A DNA stretch of 41,426 nt from Bacillota bacterium. Lineage in GTDB: Bacteria > Bacillota > Sulfobacillia > RBS10-35 > JAJYVN01. Position numbers and translations under genes: made by a program. Numbering within the stretch: the stretch's first letter is position 1; each line of letters begins with the position of its first letter. Positions 7,293 to 16,163 of this stretch are shown here, in pieces. The notes under the pieces were generated by a model. That model ran no database searches, was not told the DNA's origin, and saw nothing but the letters and a program-made list of their open reading frames with translations. The stretch covers positions 1 to 41,426 of the forward strand of contig JAJYVV010000014.1 in assembly GCA_021791815.1 (NCBI GenBank). The letters run 5' to 3'.

Positions 7293-8978
7293 TTGAGCGG
7301 CGAGCCCCGGGGCACCGCGCTGCTGGAGGTGGCCGGGCGGAAGATCGAGGTGGCCGCGGGACAGCGGCTGCACCTCGCCCTCCTGCGGGCCGGTGTCATG
7401 ATCGAGACGCCCTGCGGCAGCCGCGGCAAATGCCGCAAGTGCCGCGTCCAGGTGACCGCCGGCCGGTGGCCTGTCGCGCCGGCCGAGCGCGATTGGCTCT
7501 CCGCCGAAGAGCTCGCGGCGGGATTTCGCCTATCCTGCCAGCAGCTCGTCGCCGGCGACGGGGCGGTCGCGGTCGTCCCGGAGCTGCTGGTCAGCTCACA
7601 GAAGACCGGCATCTCCAGGCTTGCGGCCGCCCAGGCGTCGCCGGGGGATCCCTGGTACGACCGCCGGCTGGTGTCCGCCGGAGCCCGGCCGCTCGGGCTC
7701 GCCGTCGACATCGGGACCACCACGGTCGTGGCGGCCCTGCTCTGCCTGGACACGGGAGAGGAGCTCGCCGGGCTCTCGACGCCCAACCCCCAGGGGGGCT
7801 ACGGCGCGGATCTCATGTCGCGCCTCTCGTATGCCATCTCGGGCGACGAGGCCCGCGCCGAGCTGCAGTCCGTGGTGGTCGGCGCCGTCAACGACCTCGT
7901 GGCGAGGCTGTGCCGCCGCGCCCGCTGCCGGCCCGAGGAGATCGTGAGCGCCGCCGTGGTGGGCAACACGGCCATGCACCACCTCTTCTTCGGCCTGCCC
8001 GTCGAGGACCTGGCCCTCGCGCCCTACGTCCCGGCCGTCACCCTGGGCATGGAGCGGCCGGCCGCCGACGTGGGGGCCGGCCTCGCCATCCATCCCCGGG
8101 CGACGGTCTATGCGCTGCCGAACGTCGCGGGTTTCGTCGGCGCCGACGCGGTGGCCGTGATGTTGGCCTGCGGCCTGGACGAGCCGTCGGCCGCGGTCCG
8201 CCTGGCGGCGGACATCGGCACCAACGGCGAGATCTCCATCGCCGGGCCCTCGCCGGCCGCCGGCGGGCGGTTCCGGCTGGTGTGCTGCTCGGCGCCCGCC
8301 GGGCCGGCCTTCGAAGGCGGCGAGATCAGCCAGGGGATGCGCGCCGGGCCGGGCGCCGTCGAGACCGTCGAGGTCGTCCTCGGGCCGGACGGCCGCGCCA
8401 CCGACCTCCGCGTCGGCGTGATCGGCGGCGGGGAGCCGCGCGGCATCTGCGGATCGGGCCTGCTGGACGCCGTCGCGGCGTCGGTGCGCTGCGGCCTGCT
8501 CGACCCAGGCGGCCGGCTCGCGGACCCCGCACGGCTCCCGCCCGCCCTCGCCGAGCGCATCGCGGTGGGGGAACACGGGCGGGGCATCCGGCTCGGCGAG
8601 GACGTCATCCTCACCCAGAAGGACGTGCGCGCCCTGCAGTTGGCCAAGGGCGCCATCCGGTCGGGCATGGAGGTGGCGATGCGCGAGTTCGGCGTGGGTC
8701 CGGACGGCATCGACCACCTCTGGCTGGCGGGCGCCTTCGGGAACTACCTCCATCCGGACGCGGCCCTGGCGTGCGGGCTCGTTCCGCCGGTGCGGCCGGA
8801 CCGGCTCCAGCCCGTGGGCAACGCCGCCGCGCAGGGGTGCAAGCTGGCGCTGCTGTCGCGGGGCGCGCGCGACCGGGCCGAGGCCCTCGGGCGCATGGCC
8901 GAGCACATCGAGCTCGCCACACACGAGGCGTTCGAGTCCATCTTCTTCGACGCGCTGAACTTCCCGGAGCCCCGATAG
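7293..8978 (+). CDS. Ferredoxin-ASKHA corrinoid reactivation protein (RACo/DUF4445-like)
   Basis: A 561-residue protein with an N-terminal 2Fe-2S plant-type ferredoxin domain (residues 1-100; Cys41, Cys47, Cys50, Cys82) followed by an actin/Hsp70-like (ASKHA) ATPase. The phosphate-1 motif is LAVDIGTTTVVAALL, with later AADIGTNGEI and a glycine-rich LAGAFGNYLHPD segment. Proteins of this design (RACo, related to RamA) use ATP to drive electron transfer to inactive cob(II)alamin in corrinoid proteins. Last in the methionine operon and 28 bases after metH, it most plausibly reactivates MetH. That target is inferred from location; other corrinoid methyltransferases remain possible. The start is TTG at 7293 with GAAGGAG nine bases upstream. 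Confidence 0.88.
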   Translation: MSGEPRGTALLEVAGRKIEVAAGQRLHLALLRAGVMIETPCGSRGKCRKCRVQVTAGRWPVAPAERDWLSAEELAAGFRLSCQQLVAGDGAVAVVPELLVSSQKTGISRLAAAQASPGDPWYDRRLVSAGARPLGLAVDIGTTTVVAALLCLDTGEELAGLSTPNPQGGYGADLMSRLSYAISGDEARAELQSVVVGAVNDLVARLCRRARCRPEEIVSAAVVGNTAMHHLFFGLPVEDLALAPYVPAVTLGMERPAADVGAGLAIHPRATVYALPNVAGFVGADAVAVMLACGLDEPSAAVRLAADIGTNGEISIAGPSPAAGGRFRLVCCSAPAGPAFEGGEISQGMRAGPGAVETVEVVLGPDGRATDLRVGVIGGGEPRGICGSGLLDAVAASVRCGLLDPGGRLADPARLPPALAERIAVGEHGRGIRLGEDVILTQKDVRALQLAKGAIRSGMEVAMREFGVGPDGIDHLWLAGAFGNYLHPDAALACGLVPPVRPDRLQPVGNAAAQGCKLALLSRGARDRAEALGRMAEHIELATHEAFESIFFDALNFPEPR

Positions 8979-10188
8979 ACACCGCTCGGCGTCGGGCGTC
9001 TCGGCCCGCGCCGCCACGGGCGGAGACACCCGTGTTCCGTCCGACCCCACCAAGGCGCATTCGCGGAGAGACGGAAATCCCCCGGGCCGGCGCGCTCGCG
9101 GCGCAGGCGGAGATCGGCCTCCGCCTGCCCACCACGCCGCACGGCAACGGCCTCTGGATCGCGGATTTCCGGGTCCCGTCGCTCCAGCGGCGGGACCCGG
9201 CGGGCCTGCCCGCTCGGTGGTCCGCGGGACCCTCGCCCTTCCACCGCCGGCTGAACCCCTGACCGCCGCAGTCCGGCCGCCGCCCCGACCAGCGGCCACC
9301 CGAGACACGATGGCTCCTGCACGGCAGACCCCTCCAGCGGCAGTCACGACCGCCGCGCCTCCGCCGTGGCGAGCCCCCGCCCGGCCGGCACCGCGATGGC
9401 GGAACGCGTCCGGTCATCGCACCCGGAGTGCCACCGCAAGCCGGGGCTGCGACCGGCGGCAACCCGCGCACGGGCCCGCGCCGGACGAGAGCGCAGGTTC
9501 GGCGCACGGCGTGGATGCCATTGTTTGGCTGCCGCCGCCGTCGCGCACCTGTGAATACGACGCGACCGGGGCTCCACCGCGCGGCCGGCGATGCCCCGGG
9601 CGTCACCGCCTTCCCGCTGGCGCCCGGGGTCACCGCCCCCGCCCCGCCCGGTGCGCCGAGAGGTCCCGCGGCACGGTCCCGGCCGTCGGCATGGTTGCGG
9701 TCGGGGGGAGAGCCCGGCCGCTGCGCCGCCGCGCGAGCGCGGCGGCCCGCTCAACGATGGACGGCCGTTTTCCGATAACCGTCGCGGGGACGGCCCGGAG
9801 GCGCGCTCGCCATCCATTCGCGCCTTGCGGATCGGGGCGCCGCCAACGAGCGGGCCGGGGACGCCGGGTCTCGCGGAAGCCGGGCGTTGACCCGGTGGCG
9901 GGGGGACGACCGGGCTGGGTCGCGACGCGTCCGGTCTGGCCCGGTTCACGGCCCCGGCTGCCGCGGCGCCGGCCGTCCAGCCCCGGTGCCTGCGACGGGG
10001 TGACGCGGAGTCCGGCCGGGTCCGGCACCCGGCGCTCCCGCGGCAAGGGGACGCCCGAGCGCGGGGGGGGCTGGCCCGCCGGGACCCCCGGCCAGGGCGG
10101 CCGTCGTCGCGCCGCCCACCCACAGGGCGCAACCCAGGGACGGGTGAGACCAGCGGCCCGCGCGCCGGGCCGGAGGGAGTTGCTGTCG
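8979..10188. other. 1.2 kb region without a convincing gene
   Basis: This separates the methionine operon from the SLH gene. Frames in it are open only because stop codons are rare at this G+C, and no frame has a ribosome site plus a recognisable protein. Visible structure: an inverted repeat at 9171-9198 (GGGTCCCG paired with CGGGACCC, extended inward by a G-T pair and 3 bp, loop TCCA), and a few AT-rich islands such as 9530-9558 and 9769-9780. A weak promoter-like pair, TTGTTT (9531) and GAATAC (9553) with a TG extension, lies on one of these islands. The stretch probably holds the long leader and promoter of the surface-protein gene; no riboswitch class was recognised. Confidence 0.5.
9171..9198. 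repeat. Inverted repeat (12-pair hairpin)
   Basis: GGGTCCCG at 9171-9178 pairs with CGGGACCC at 9191-9198. Inside, T79-G90 forms a wobble pair and CGC pairs with GCG around a TCCA loop. There is no T-run on either side, so it is not a classical terminator. It sits about 190 bases after the end of the corrinoid-activator gene. Its function is unknown; a factor-dependent terminator or an RNA-stabilising stem is possible. Confidence 0.5.
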
Positions 10189-13100
10189 TTGAGGAAGGGT
10201 TCCTGGGGAGCGCGGTTGCGCTCTGCCCTGGTGGCGGTCACCGGGCTGCTTTTCGCAGGCGCGTTCCTGAGCCTGGCCGCGGCGCCCGCCTCTGCCGGTC
10301 CCGCGGCCCCATCCCTGGTGTGGGCGGCGCCGGTCACCATCGCCTCGACCCAGGGTGGGATCACCGGCCTGTCCTGCCCGAGCGTCGGCCTGTGCGTCGG
10401 CGTGACGGGTGACGGCAACGCGGTGACCTCCACCGACCCGACCGGGGGCGCGTCCGCCTGGACGGCCACCATCGGCGTGGATCTACTCGGCCCGGTCCAT
10501 GGCATATCCTGCCCCAGCGCCAGCCTCTGTGCTGCGGTTGATGGTCTCGCGGACGTCGTGACCTCCACGCACCCCACGGGTGGTGCCTCCGCGTGGAGTT
10601 CTGCGCCCTACCCCTTCCCCGGATTGGAGTCCGTCTCCTGCCCGAGCATCGCGCTCTGCGTGGCGGTGGGGCAGGGCGGGGTGGGCTTCGTCTCGACCGC
10701 TCCCGCCAACGCTTCCTCGTGGACGCCGATGTCCGTGGGTCCCACCACGCTGAACGGCGTCTCCTGCCCCAGCACCACCCTCTGTGTGGCCGTGGGCGGA
10801 AGCGGAAGCATCGTCGCCTCGCCGGACCCGAGCGCGCCCTTTTGGCCCCTGGCGCCTGATGCAGACACCCATTCGATCCTCGGCGTGTCCTGCCCGAACA
10901 TCAGCTTCTGCGCGGCCGTGGACTCCGCCGGCAATCTCCTCACCTCGACCGACCCGGCGGCGGGCCCCTGGACGCTGACGAGCATCGACCCCGGGAGCGA
11001 ACTCCTCAGCATCGCTTGCCCCGCCACCAACCTCTGCGTGGCGGGCGCGCAGAGCGGGCAGGTGCTGGTGTCCACGAACCCGACGGGCGGCGCGTCGGCC
11101 TGGTCGGTGGCGGCGAGCAGCGGCGGAACGGCCGTGACGAGCGTCTCCTGCTCCGGTACCGCATTCTGCGTGGCCGGTGATGGGGATGGCGTGATCGTCG
11201 GGGCCGCCGCGGTGACCGCGGTCCAGTTCTCGGCCAGCCCGGCCACGTCGGCTGCGGCATCCGAGTGGACGGTGGGCTTGGATACCAGCGCTGGCGGGGC
11301 GCTGGCGGCCGGCACCGGCACCATCGTGCTGGCCGGACCGTCGGGCACCGTCTTTCCGGGACTCGCGAGCGACTACACCATCAACGGTACCGCGGTCACG
11401 CAGGCGAGCGTGGCGGGCGGAAACCAGGTCACGCTGACCGTGCCCGCCGGGGTGTCGGCCTCGACGGCGGTGACGGTGGTCGCGTCGGGGGTGACCAATC
11501 CCGCGGCGGGCGACGACCCGGCCTCCGACTTCTCGGTGTGGACGTCGGCGGACCTCGCAACGGTCCATCCCAGCACGGGCATCGACTTCGCGGTTCCCGA
11601 CGGCACGGGGACGATGGTGCTGTCACCCGCGGAGGTCGACGCGGGATCCGTGGGCAACACGCTGACCTTCACCTACACGGCCGCCGCAGCCGGCCTGAGC
11701 GGCGGGGCGCTGACCATCGCCGTTCCGAGCGGCTGGTCCGCGCCGACCACGACCCCCGGCACGGCGGGTGACACGACGGCGAGCAGCGGTACGGTGAGCG
11801 TCTCCGGCCAGACCATCCAGGTCACGGGCCTGACCCTCGCCGGCGGGTCCACCCTGACCGTGGTCTATGGCAGCGGCGGGGGTGGCGCGGGGGTCGCCGT
11901 GCCCGGCACCATGGGCGTTTCGACCTTCCGCGTCCAGGAGCAGTCGACCTCCGGCGGCACCCTCACGCCCCTGGGCGCTTCCCCGACGGTGTCGGTCGGC
12001 GCCGCCCTGAGCGTCGCCACGTCCAGCCTGCCGCGCGGTACCGTGGGCGCACCCTACAGCGCGCTGCTTGTGGCAAGCGGCGGCCAGGCGCCGTACACGT
12101 GGACGGCGGCCGGCCTGCCTCAGGGACTGGCCGTGACGGTGACCGGCGCGGTGTACGCGATCGCAGGCACACCCACGACCGCGGGAACGACGCCCGTGAC
12201 CCTCACCGTCACGGACGCGACGGGGACGGCGGTGTCCCAGAACACGAGCCTGACCATCGACGATGCCGGACCAGCACTGTCGATCACGACGGCGTCGCTC
12301 CCCGATGCCACGCTCGGCTTGCCGTACGACCAGACGCTGCAGGCGGCGGGCGGGACCCCCCCCTACACCTGGGCGCTGACCTCGGGAACCCTGCCCGCGG
12401 GCCTGACCCTGGACGCGGCGACGGGGGCCGTGTCCGGCACGCCGACCAGCACCGGCACAACCACCTTCCACTACCTGGTGACGGATGCGAGCCACCAAGC
12501 GCAGGGCGGATCGGCGAGCATCACGGTGGACGGGACCGACGGGAGCATCTCGCTGACCGCCGTGCCGGGCAGCGTGCCCGCGGGCGGGACGGCGGCCATC
12601 GACGGCACCGTGTCCGGCTCGGTGTACCAGGGAGGCGAGTTCCTGGTCGGGCCGCTGGCGGGCGTGCCGGTGAGTCTGTCCGCCACGCGCGGTGACGGTT
12701 CGGCCCCGACGGGGGACCTCCCGGGAGAGGTGACCACGGGGCCCGCCGGTACCTTCACGGCCGCGTTCGAGGCGCCGTCCGTACCCGGGGCCGTGACGGT
12801 CAGCGCGTCCGTGTATTCGGCGGTGTACGGGACGGAGACCGCGCAAACCGTCCTCATCGTCACGCCCGTGGGGGCCTCGACGGAGGGGACCGACACGGCG
12901 GCCTCGGCGGGCGGGTGCGGGACGTCGACGGCCCGCTTCGGCGACACGTCGGAGACCGGCTGCGGTGCCGGGGTCCTGATCGTGGCTCAGTACAGCGGGA
13001 ACCCGGCCCAAACATCCGCCCTCACCGGGGCCCTGACGTACTTCGACGCGGCGCTCTCGACGGGCAACACCTTCAGCAGCGTGACCATCGAGGAATGCGG

Positions 13101-14121
13101 CGTCCAGGCCGGGGACATCGTGGAGTGGTGGAATCCTTCCGGCAATAGCGCCCAGGGGGCCTGGGAGCCGGTGTCTCCCGCGGCGACGCTCCAGGGTTCG
13201 TGCCTGGAGTTTATCGCCACGAGCAGCACCAGCCCGTCCCTCTCCCAGCTCTTCGGCACCGTTTTCTCCATCGTCGCGCCCACCCTCGCGCCCACCTTCG
13301 GAACGGCCGTGTCCGTGTCGCCGGCCACCGGCCCCGCGGTGACGGGCCTCAGTCCGGTGTCCGGCTCCGGAGCCGGAGGTACCCTCGTGCGGATCGTGGG
13401 GAACGGCTTCACCGGGGCGACGGCCGTGGACTTCGGCTCCGCCGCCGCGGCGAGCTTCCGGGTCCTGTCCGCTGGCGAGATTCTGGCGGTGTCCCCGGCG
13501 GGCAGCGGCAGCGTCCCCGTGCGGGTCGGCGTGGGCGGCGTGCAGAGCCCGTCCGGCCCGGCCAACACGTTCACGTACACCGCCTGCGCCGCGTCGTTCC
13601 CGGACGTGACGGTCGGCTACTGGGCCCGGGGTCCGATCGAGGTCCTGGCCTGCAACGGTATCGTCAGCGGCTTCCGCAGCGGCCTCTTCGAACCGGATGG
13701 TTCGGTCACGCGGGCGCAGTTCGTCAAGATGCTGGACCTGGTGCTCGGCTTGCCCGTCGCGTCGACGGCGACGGCCTTCGCGGATGTTCCGGCCGATGCG
13801 TGGTACGCGCCCTATGTCTCGGCGGCGGTGAACGCCGGCATCGTCCAGGGTGTCACCGCGACGACGTTCGATCCGAACGGGACGCTGACGCGGGAGCAGA
13901 TGGCGGTCCTGCTGGCGCGCGCCCTGAAGCTGACCCAGACGCAGGCCCTGACATTCAGCGACGCCTCCAGCATCGCGCCGTGGGCGACCGCGGGCGTGCA
14001 GGAGGCGGTGGCCGCGGGCTACATCAGCGGGTTCCCCGGGGGGACCTTCGAGCCGCAGGGTCCGGCGACCCGGGCCCAGGCCGCGCAGATCCTGAACCTG
14101 GTCCTCCAGCAGCGCGCGTAA
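10189..14121 (+). CDS. Secreted SLH-anchored multidomain surface protein with N-terminal propeller
   Basis: A 1310-residue exported protein with a signal peptide of about 35 residues (basic start, hydrophobic core GLLFAGAFLSLAAA, cleavage near APASAG). Seven repeats of 42-45 residues (about 44-340) each carry a CPSxxLC-type cysteine pair and a STDPTGGASAW-like strand, suggesting a seven-bladed beta-propeller. Two beta-rich domains follow (about 343-600), then two putative Ig domains (about 604-782, each with GAPY/GLPY...PYTW), another Ig-like region, an IPT/TIG domain (about 1046-1130), and three SLH domains at the C-terminus (about 1135, 1194 and 1254 onward). SLH domains bind pyruvylated cell-wall polysaccharide, and csaB in this window should make that modification. 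The start is TTG at 10189, with GGAGGGAG nine bases upstream. The ligand or enzymatic role is unknown. Confidence 0.9.
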   Translation: MRKGSWGARLRSALVAVTGLLFAGAFLSLAAAPASAGPAAPSLVWAAPVTIASTQGGITGLSCPSVGLCVGVTGDGNAVTSTDPTGGASAWTATIGVDLLGPVHGISCPSASLCAAVDGLADVVTSTHPTGGASAWSSAPYPFPGLESVSCPSIALCVAVGQGGVGFVSTAPANASSWTPMSVGPTTLNGVSCPSTTLCVAVGGSGSIVASPDPSAPFWPLAPDADTHSILGVSCPNISFCAAVDSAGNLLTSTDPAAGPWTLTSIDPGSELLSIACPATNLCVAGAQSGQVLVSTNPTGGASAWSVAASSGGTAVTSVSCSGTAFCVAGDGDGVIVGAAAVTAVQFSASPATSAAASEWTVGLDTSAGGALAAGTGTIVLAGPSGTVFPGLASDYTINGTAVTQASVAGGNQVTLTVPAGVSASTAVTVVASGVTNPAAGDDPASDFSVWTSADLATVHPSTGIDFAVPDGTGTMVLSPAEVDAGSVGNTLTFTYTAAAAGLSGGALTIAVPSGWSAPTTTPGTAGDTTASSGTVSVSGQTIQVTGLTLAGGSTLTVVYGSGGGGAGVAVPGTMGVSTFRVQEQSTSGGTLTPLGASPTVSVGAALSVATSSLPRGTVGAPYSALLVASGGQAPYTWTAAGLPQGLAVTVTGAVYAIAGTPTTAGTTPVTLTVTDATGTAVSQNTSLTIDDAGPALSITTASLPDATLGLPYDQTLQAAGGTPPYTWALTSGTLPAGLTLDAATGAVSGTPTSTGTTTFHYLVTDASHQAQGGSASITVDGTDGSISLTAVPGSVPAGGTAAIDGTVSGSVYQGGEFLVGPLAGVPVSLSATRGDGSAPTGDLPGEVTTGPAGTFTAAFEAPSVPGAVTVSASVYSAVYGTETAQTVLIVTPVGASTEGTDTAASAGGCGTSTARFGDTSETGCGAGVLIVAQYSGNPAQTSALTGALTYFDAALSTGNTFSSVTIEECGVQAGDIVEWWNPSGNSAQGAWEPVSPAATLQGSCLEFIATSSTSPSLSQLFGTVFSIVAPTLAPTFGTAVSVSPATGPAVTGLSPVSGSGAGGTLVRIVGNGFTGATAVDFGSAAAASFRVLSAGEILAVSPAGSGSVPVRVGVGGVQSPSGPANTFTYTACAASFPDVTVGYWARGPIEVLACNGIVSGFRSGLFEPDGSVTRAQFVKMLDLVLGLPVASTATAFADVPADAWYAPYVSAAVNAGIVQGVTATTFDPNGTLTREQMAVLLARALKLTQTQALTFSDASSIAPWATAGVQEAVAAGYISGFPGGTFEPQGPATRAQAAQILNLVLQQRA

Positions 14122-14135
14122 GGCGGCCGGCGCCG

Positions 14136-14177
14136 ACGGCCCCCATCCCGGCACACCGCCGGGGTGGGGGCCGTTTC
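14136..14177 (+). terminator. Rho-independent terminator of the SLH gene
   Basis: A 17-pair stem: 14136-14152 pairs with 14158-14174 with one T-G wobble. The loop is five bases (ACACC), and the stem is followed by TTTC. It begins 15 bases after the SLH stop codon. The stem is long and G+C-rich, with a short T tract, as usual for terminators in such genomes. Confidence 0.85.
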
Positions 14178-14182
14178 GCGCT

Positions 14183-14231
14183 CGTCCGCATCGGCAGCGG
14201 CGTGCACCGGCCGCCGCTGCCGATGCGGACG
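14183..14231. repeat. Perfect 20-bp inverted repeat between convergent genes
   Basis: 14183-14202 is the exact reverse complement of 14212-14231, with a nine-base spacer (14203-14211). It lies directly after the SLH terminator and before the 3' end of the convergent kinase gene. GTTCT follows on the plus strand. It may be a second or bidirectional terminator or a protein-binding palindrome. The 14232-14368 remainder holds no gene that I can support. Confidence 0.7.
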
Positions 14232-14368
14232 GTTCTGCAGCCCGTCTGCGAGGGCAAGGCGGCCGTGCCGGGCCGGGGAGCCGGCGTCCGGCATGGGCCC
14301 AGCTCCGTCGTGGGCCGAAGGAGTCCACACCCCGCGCATGGGCGGGGCCCGCACCGGGCGAGGGCGGC

Positions 14369-15223
14369 CTACGCCGGGAGGGGGCACCCGGCGCGCCTCG
14401 CCCAGCGCGCGGCCCACCCGTGCGCCCGCCGCAGGAAGGCCCACCCCTGCTTGCCGGCCTGGTCCTGCATCATCGCCAATCCGGCCCAGGCGAAAAACAG
14501 CGCGAGCTCGTCGCCGACGGCCAGCCCGGAGGCGGCGTAGCCTTCGCGCCAGCCCTGTTCGAAGCGCAGCATGGTGCCGGAGCCGCGACCGGGCGCGCGG
14601 TAGCAGAGTTGCAGAATGGACAGCGTCCGGGCCAGGTCCGCCCGCGGGTCCCCCGCCCCGGCGTTCGCCCAGTCGATGACACCGGTGATGCGCTGGCCGT
14701 CGGTCAGCACGTTCAACGGATGGTAGTCCAGGTGCAGCAGGGCGGACGTTCGCACGGGCAGGGCGAGGAGCCGCGCTCGTATGGGCGCGGCGTCGGGCCC
14801 CCCGACCCCGAGCCAGCCGGCGTCCAGCGCGGGCGGGGCGGCCACCGCGTGCAGGGCCGCCTGCGCCTCGCCGAAGCGCGCGCCCAGGAGCCTGGCGTCG
14901 CCGGGGCGCTGCGCCAGCGCGTCGCGCACGGTCTGGCCGGAGCACCAATCCAGGAGGAGCGCGGGTCGGTCTTCCCATCGCGCCTCGCCGCGGACGGCGC
15001 AGACCGGCAGGCCCGCGGACGCCGCGGCGCCTATGGCGGCGACCTCGCGGCGACAGCGACCGTCCTCGCCGGCCCGGAGGAGCCGGAGGGCGAAGGGCGT
15101 GCCACGCAGTTCGACGCGCCAGACCGTGGTGTCCGCACCGCCGGTGACCGCGTGCACGGCATCCGGTGCGCGCTCACCGAGCGCGGCGAGGACGCCCCGC
15201 GGGTCGGCGACGGTTGGCGCCAG
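14369..15223 (-). CDS. Aminoglycoside phosphotransferase (APH)-family kinase
   Basis: A 284-residue protein with the APH/choline-kinase fold. The N-lobe carries GGADTTVWRVE followed by the lysine-loop region FALRLLRAGE. The catalytic Brenner motif is HLDYHPLNVL (HxDx4N), and the metal-binding aspartate is in GVIDWANAG. Such kinases phosphorylate small molecules (aminoglycosides, choline, homoserine, sugars); the substrate here cannot be told, and antibiotic resistance should not be assumed. The frame upstream of the conserved region has no nearby ATG, GTG or TTG. The best start is CTG at 15223, with GGAGGAGGT about seven bases before it. The alternative GTG at 15157 would remove the first helix and lacks a good ribosome site. 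It is convergent with the SLH gene and divergent from AIM24. Confidence 0.82.
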   Translation of the reverse strand: MAPTVADPRGVLAALGERAPDAVHAVTGGADTTVWRVELRGTPFALRLLRAGEDGRCRREVAAIGAAASAGLPVCAVRGEARWEDRPALLLDWCSGQTVRDALAQRPGDARLLGARFGEAQAALHAVAAPPALDAGWLGVGGPDAAPIRARLLALPVRTSALLHLDYHPLNVLTDGQRITGVIDWANAGAGDPRADLARTLSILQLCYRAPGRGSGTMLRFEQGWREGYAASGLAVGDELALFFAWAGLAMMQDQAGKQGWAFLRRAHGWAARWARRAGCPLPA

Positions 15224-15461
15224 GGCCGAGACCTCCTCCGTCCTGACCCGCGAACCGCAAGGAGCGCCGCGATCCGCCGTGTGTTCCGCCCGGTTCGACC
15301 GCCGCCGGCGGGCACCTCCGGGAGATGGGCCCCTGCACGAGCCCGGCCCCGGCGCGTGGGTCGGGCGGCGAGGAGGAACTCCGCGCCGCCGCGGCGCATC
15401 CCGCTCCGGGGCGCGTCGGCGCGGCCTCGGCACGCGCCCGGCCGCCTGGGGAGGCCGCCGC

Positions 15462-16136
15462 ATGAAGCTGCGCGAAGGGGTAACGACCGACGAGGGGATC
15501 CGGGTCCGGGTCGAAGGGCATCTGGTGCCGATCGTGGAGCTGGGTCTGGATGCCTCGCACGCCGTGTACTTCGAGCACCACACGATCCTCGCCAAGTCGC
15601 CCCAGCTGCGGGTCGGCCTCATGGCCGTGCGCGGCGCCCTCCGCCGCATGCTGGCCGGTCTGCCGGTGCTCCTGACGAAGGCCGAAGGCCCGGGGACCGT
15701 CGCCCTGTCGCGCGACGGTGTCGGCGAAATCGTCGCGCTGGAGTTGCGCGGCGAGGCCATCGACGTGCTGGAGCACCGGTTTCTGGCCGCCAGCGCCTCG
15801 GTCGGCTACGGGGCCGTGCGCGTGCGCGGCATCAAGAACCTGCTCGGCTCGGGGACGGGCTTCTTCATGGACCGCTTCCAGGGCAACGGCCTCGTTCTGC
15901 TCCACGGCTACGGAGACGTGATCGAGACCGAGCTGCAGGCCGGGCAGGCGCTCGACCTCGACCCGTTCGCCTGGCTCTACAAGGACGCCTCGGTGGGCAT
16001 GGAGACGCATCTCGTCAACCTGACGACCGGCCTGTTCGGCGGCAGCGGGTTCGTCATGTCGCGCTTCACCGGCCCCGGGCGCCTGGCCTACCAGTCCATG
16101 GACCCGCTCTCGCCGCTGGAGGGCACCTCGGAGTAG
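15462..16136 (+). CDS. AIM24 family protein
   Basis: A 224-residue member of the AIM24/TIGR00266 family, a beta-rich fold of unknown biochemical role in bacteria (the yeast relative is mitochondrial). Typical features are the YFEHHTILAKSP segment, internal glycine-rich turns (IKNLLGSGTGFFM, NLTTGLFGGSGF) and the closing GPGRLAYQSMDPL. There is no signal peptide or membrane span. The start is ATG 15462 with GGGGAGG upstream. It is divergent from the kinase (238 bases between starts) and convergent with the zinc-finger gene, whose stop is only 27 bases away. A small hairpin (16137-16143 with 16156-16162) fills that gap. Confidence 0.88.
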   Translation: MKLREGVTTDEGIRVRVEGHLVPIVELGLDASHAVYFEHHTILAKSPQLRVGLMAVRGALRRMLAGLPVLLTKAEGPGTVALSRDGVGEIVALELRGEAIDVLEHRFLAASASVGYGAVRVRGIKNLLGSGTGFFMDRFQGNGLVLLHGYGDVIETELQAGQALDLDPFAWLYKDASVGMETHLVNLTTGLFGGSGFVMSRFTGPGRLAYQSMDPLSPLEGTSE

Positions 16137-16163
16137 GCGGGCGCGGTGGGGTCGCCGCCCGCG

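Noticed and set aside
4703-7786. Minus-strand open frame of about 1,027 codons opposite metH
   Set aside because: Shadow frame; metH is complete and has all conserved motifs on the other strand.
9420-9480. Bases resembling part of a c-di-GMP-I riboswitch (CCGCAAGCC ... GGCAACC)
   Set aside because: The order and pairing of the GEMM helices cannot be built, and the conserved A-rich receptor is missing.
9580-9650. Short direct repeats of a GTCACCGCC core
   Set aside because: Only two imperfect copies; no array or spacer regularity, so neither CRISPR nor iterons.
14369-15223. Antibiotic-resistance reading of the APH-fold gene
   Set aside because: The fold is shared by many metabolic kinases, and nothing in the sequence or context points to a drug substrate.
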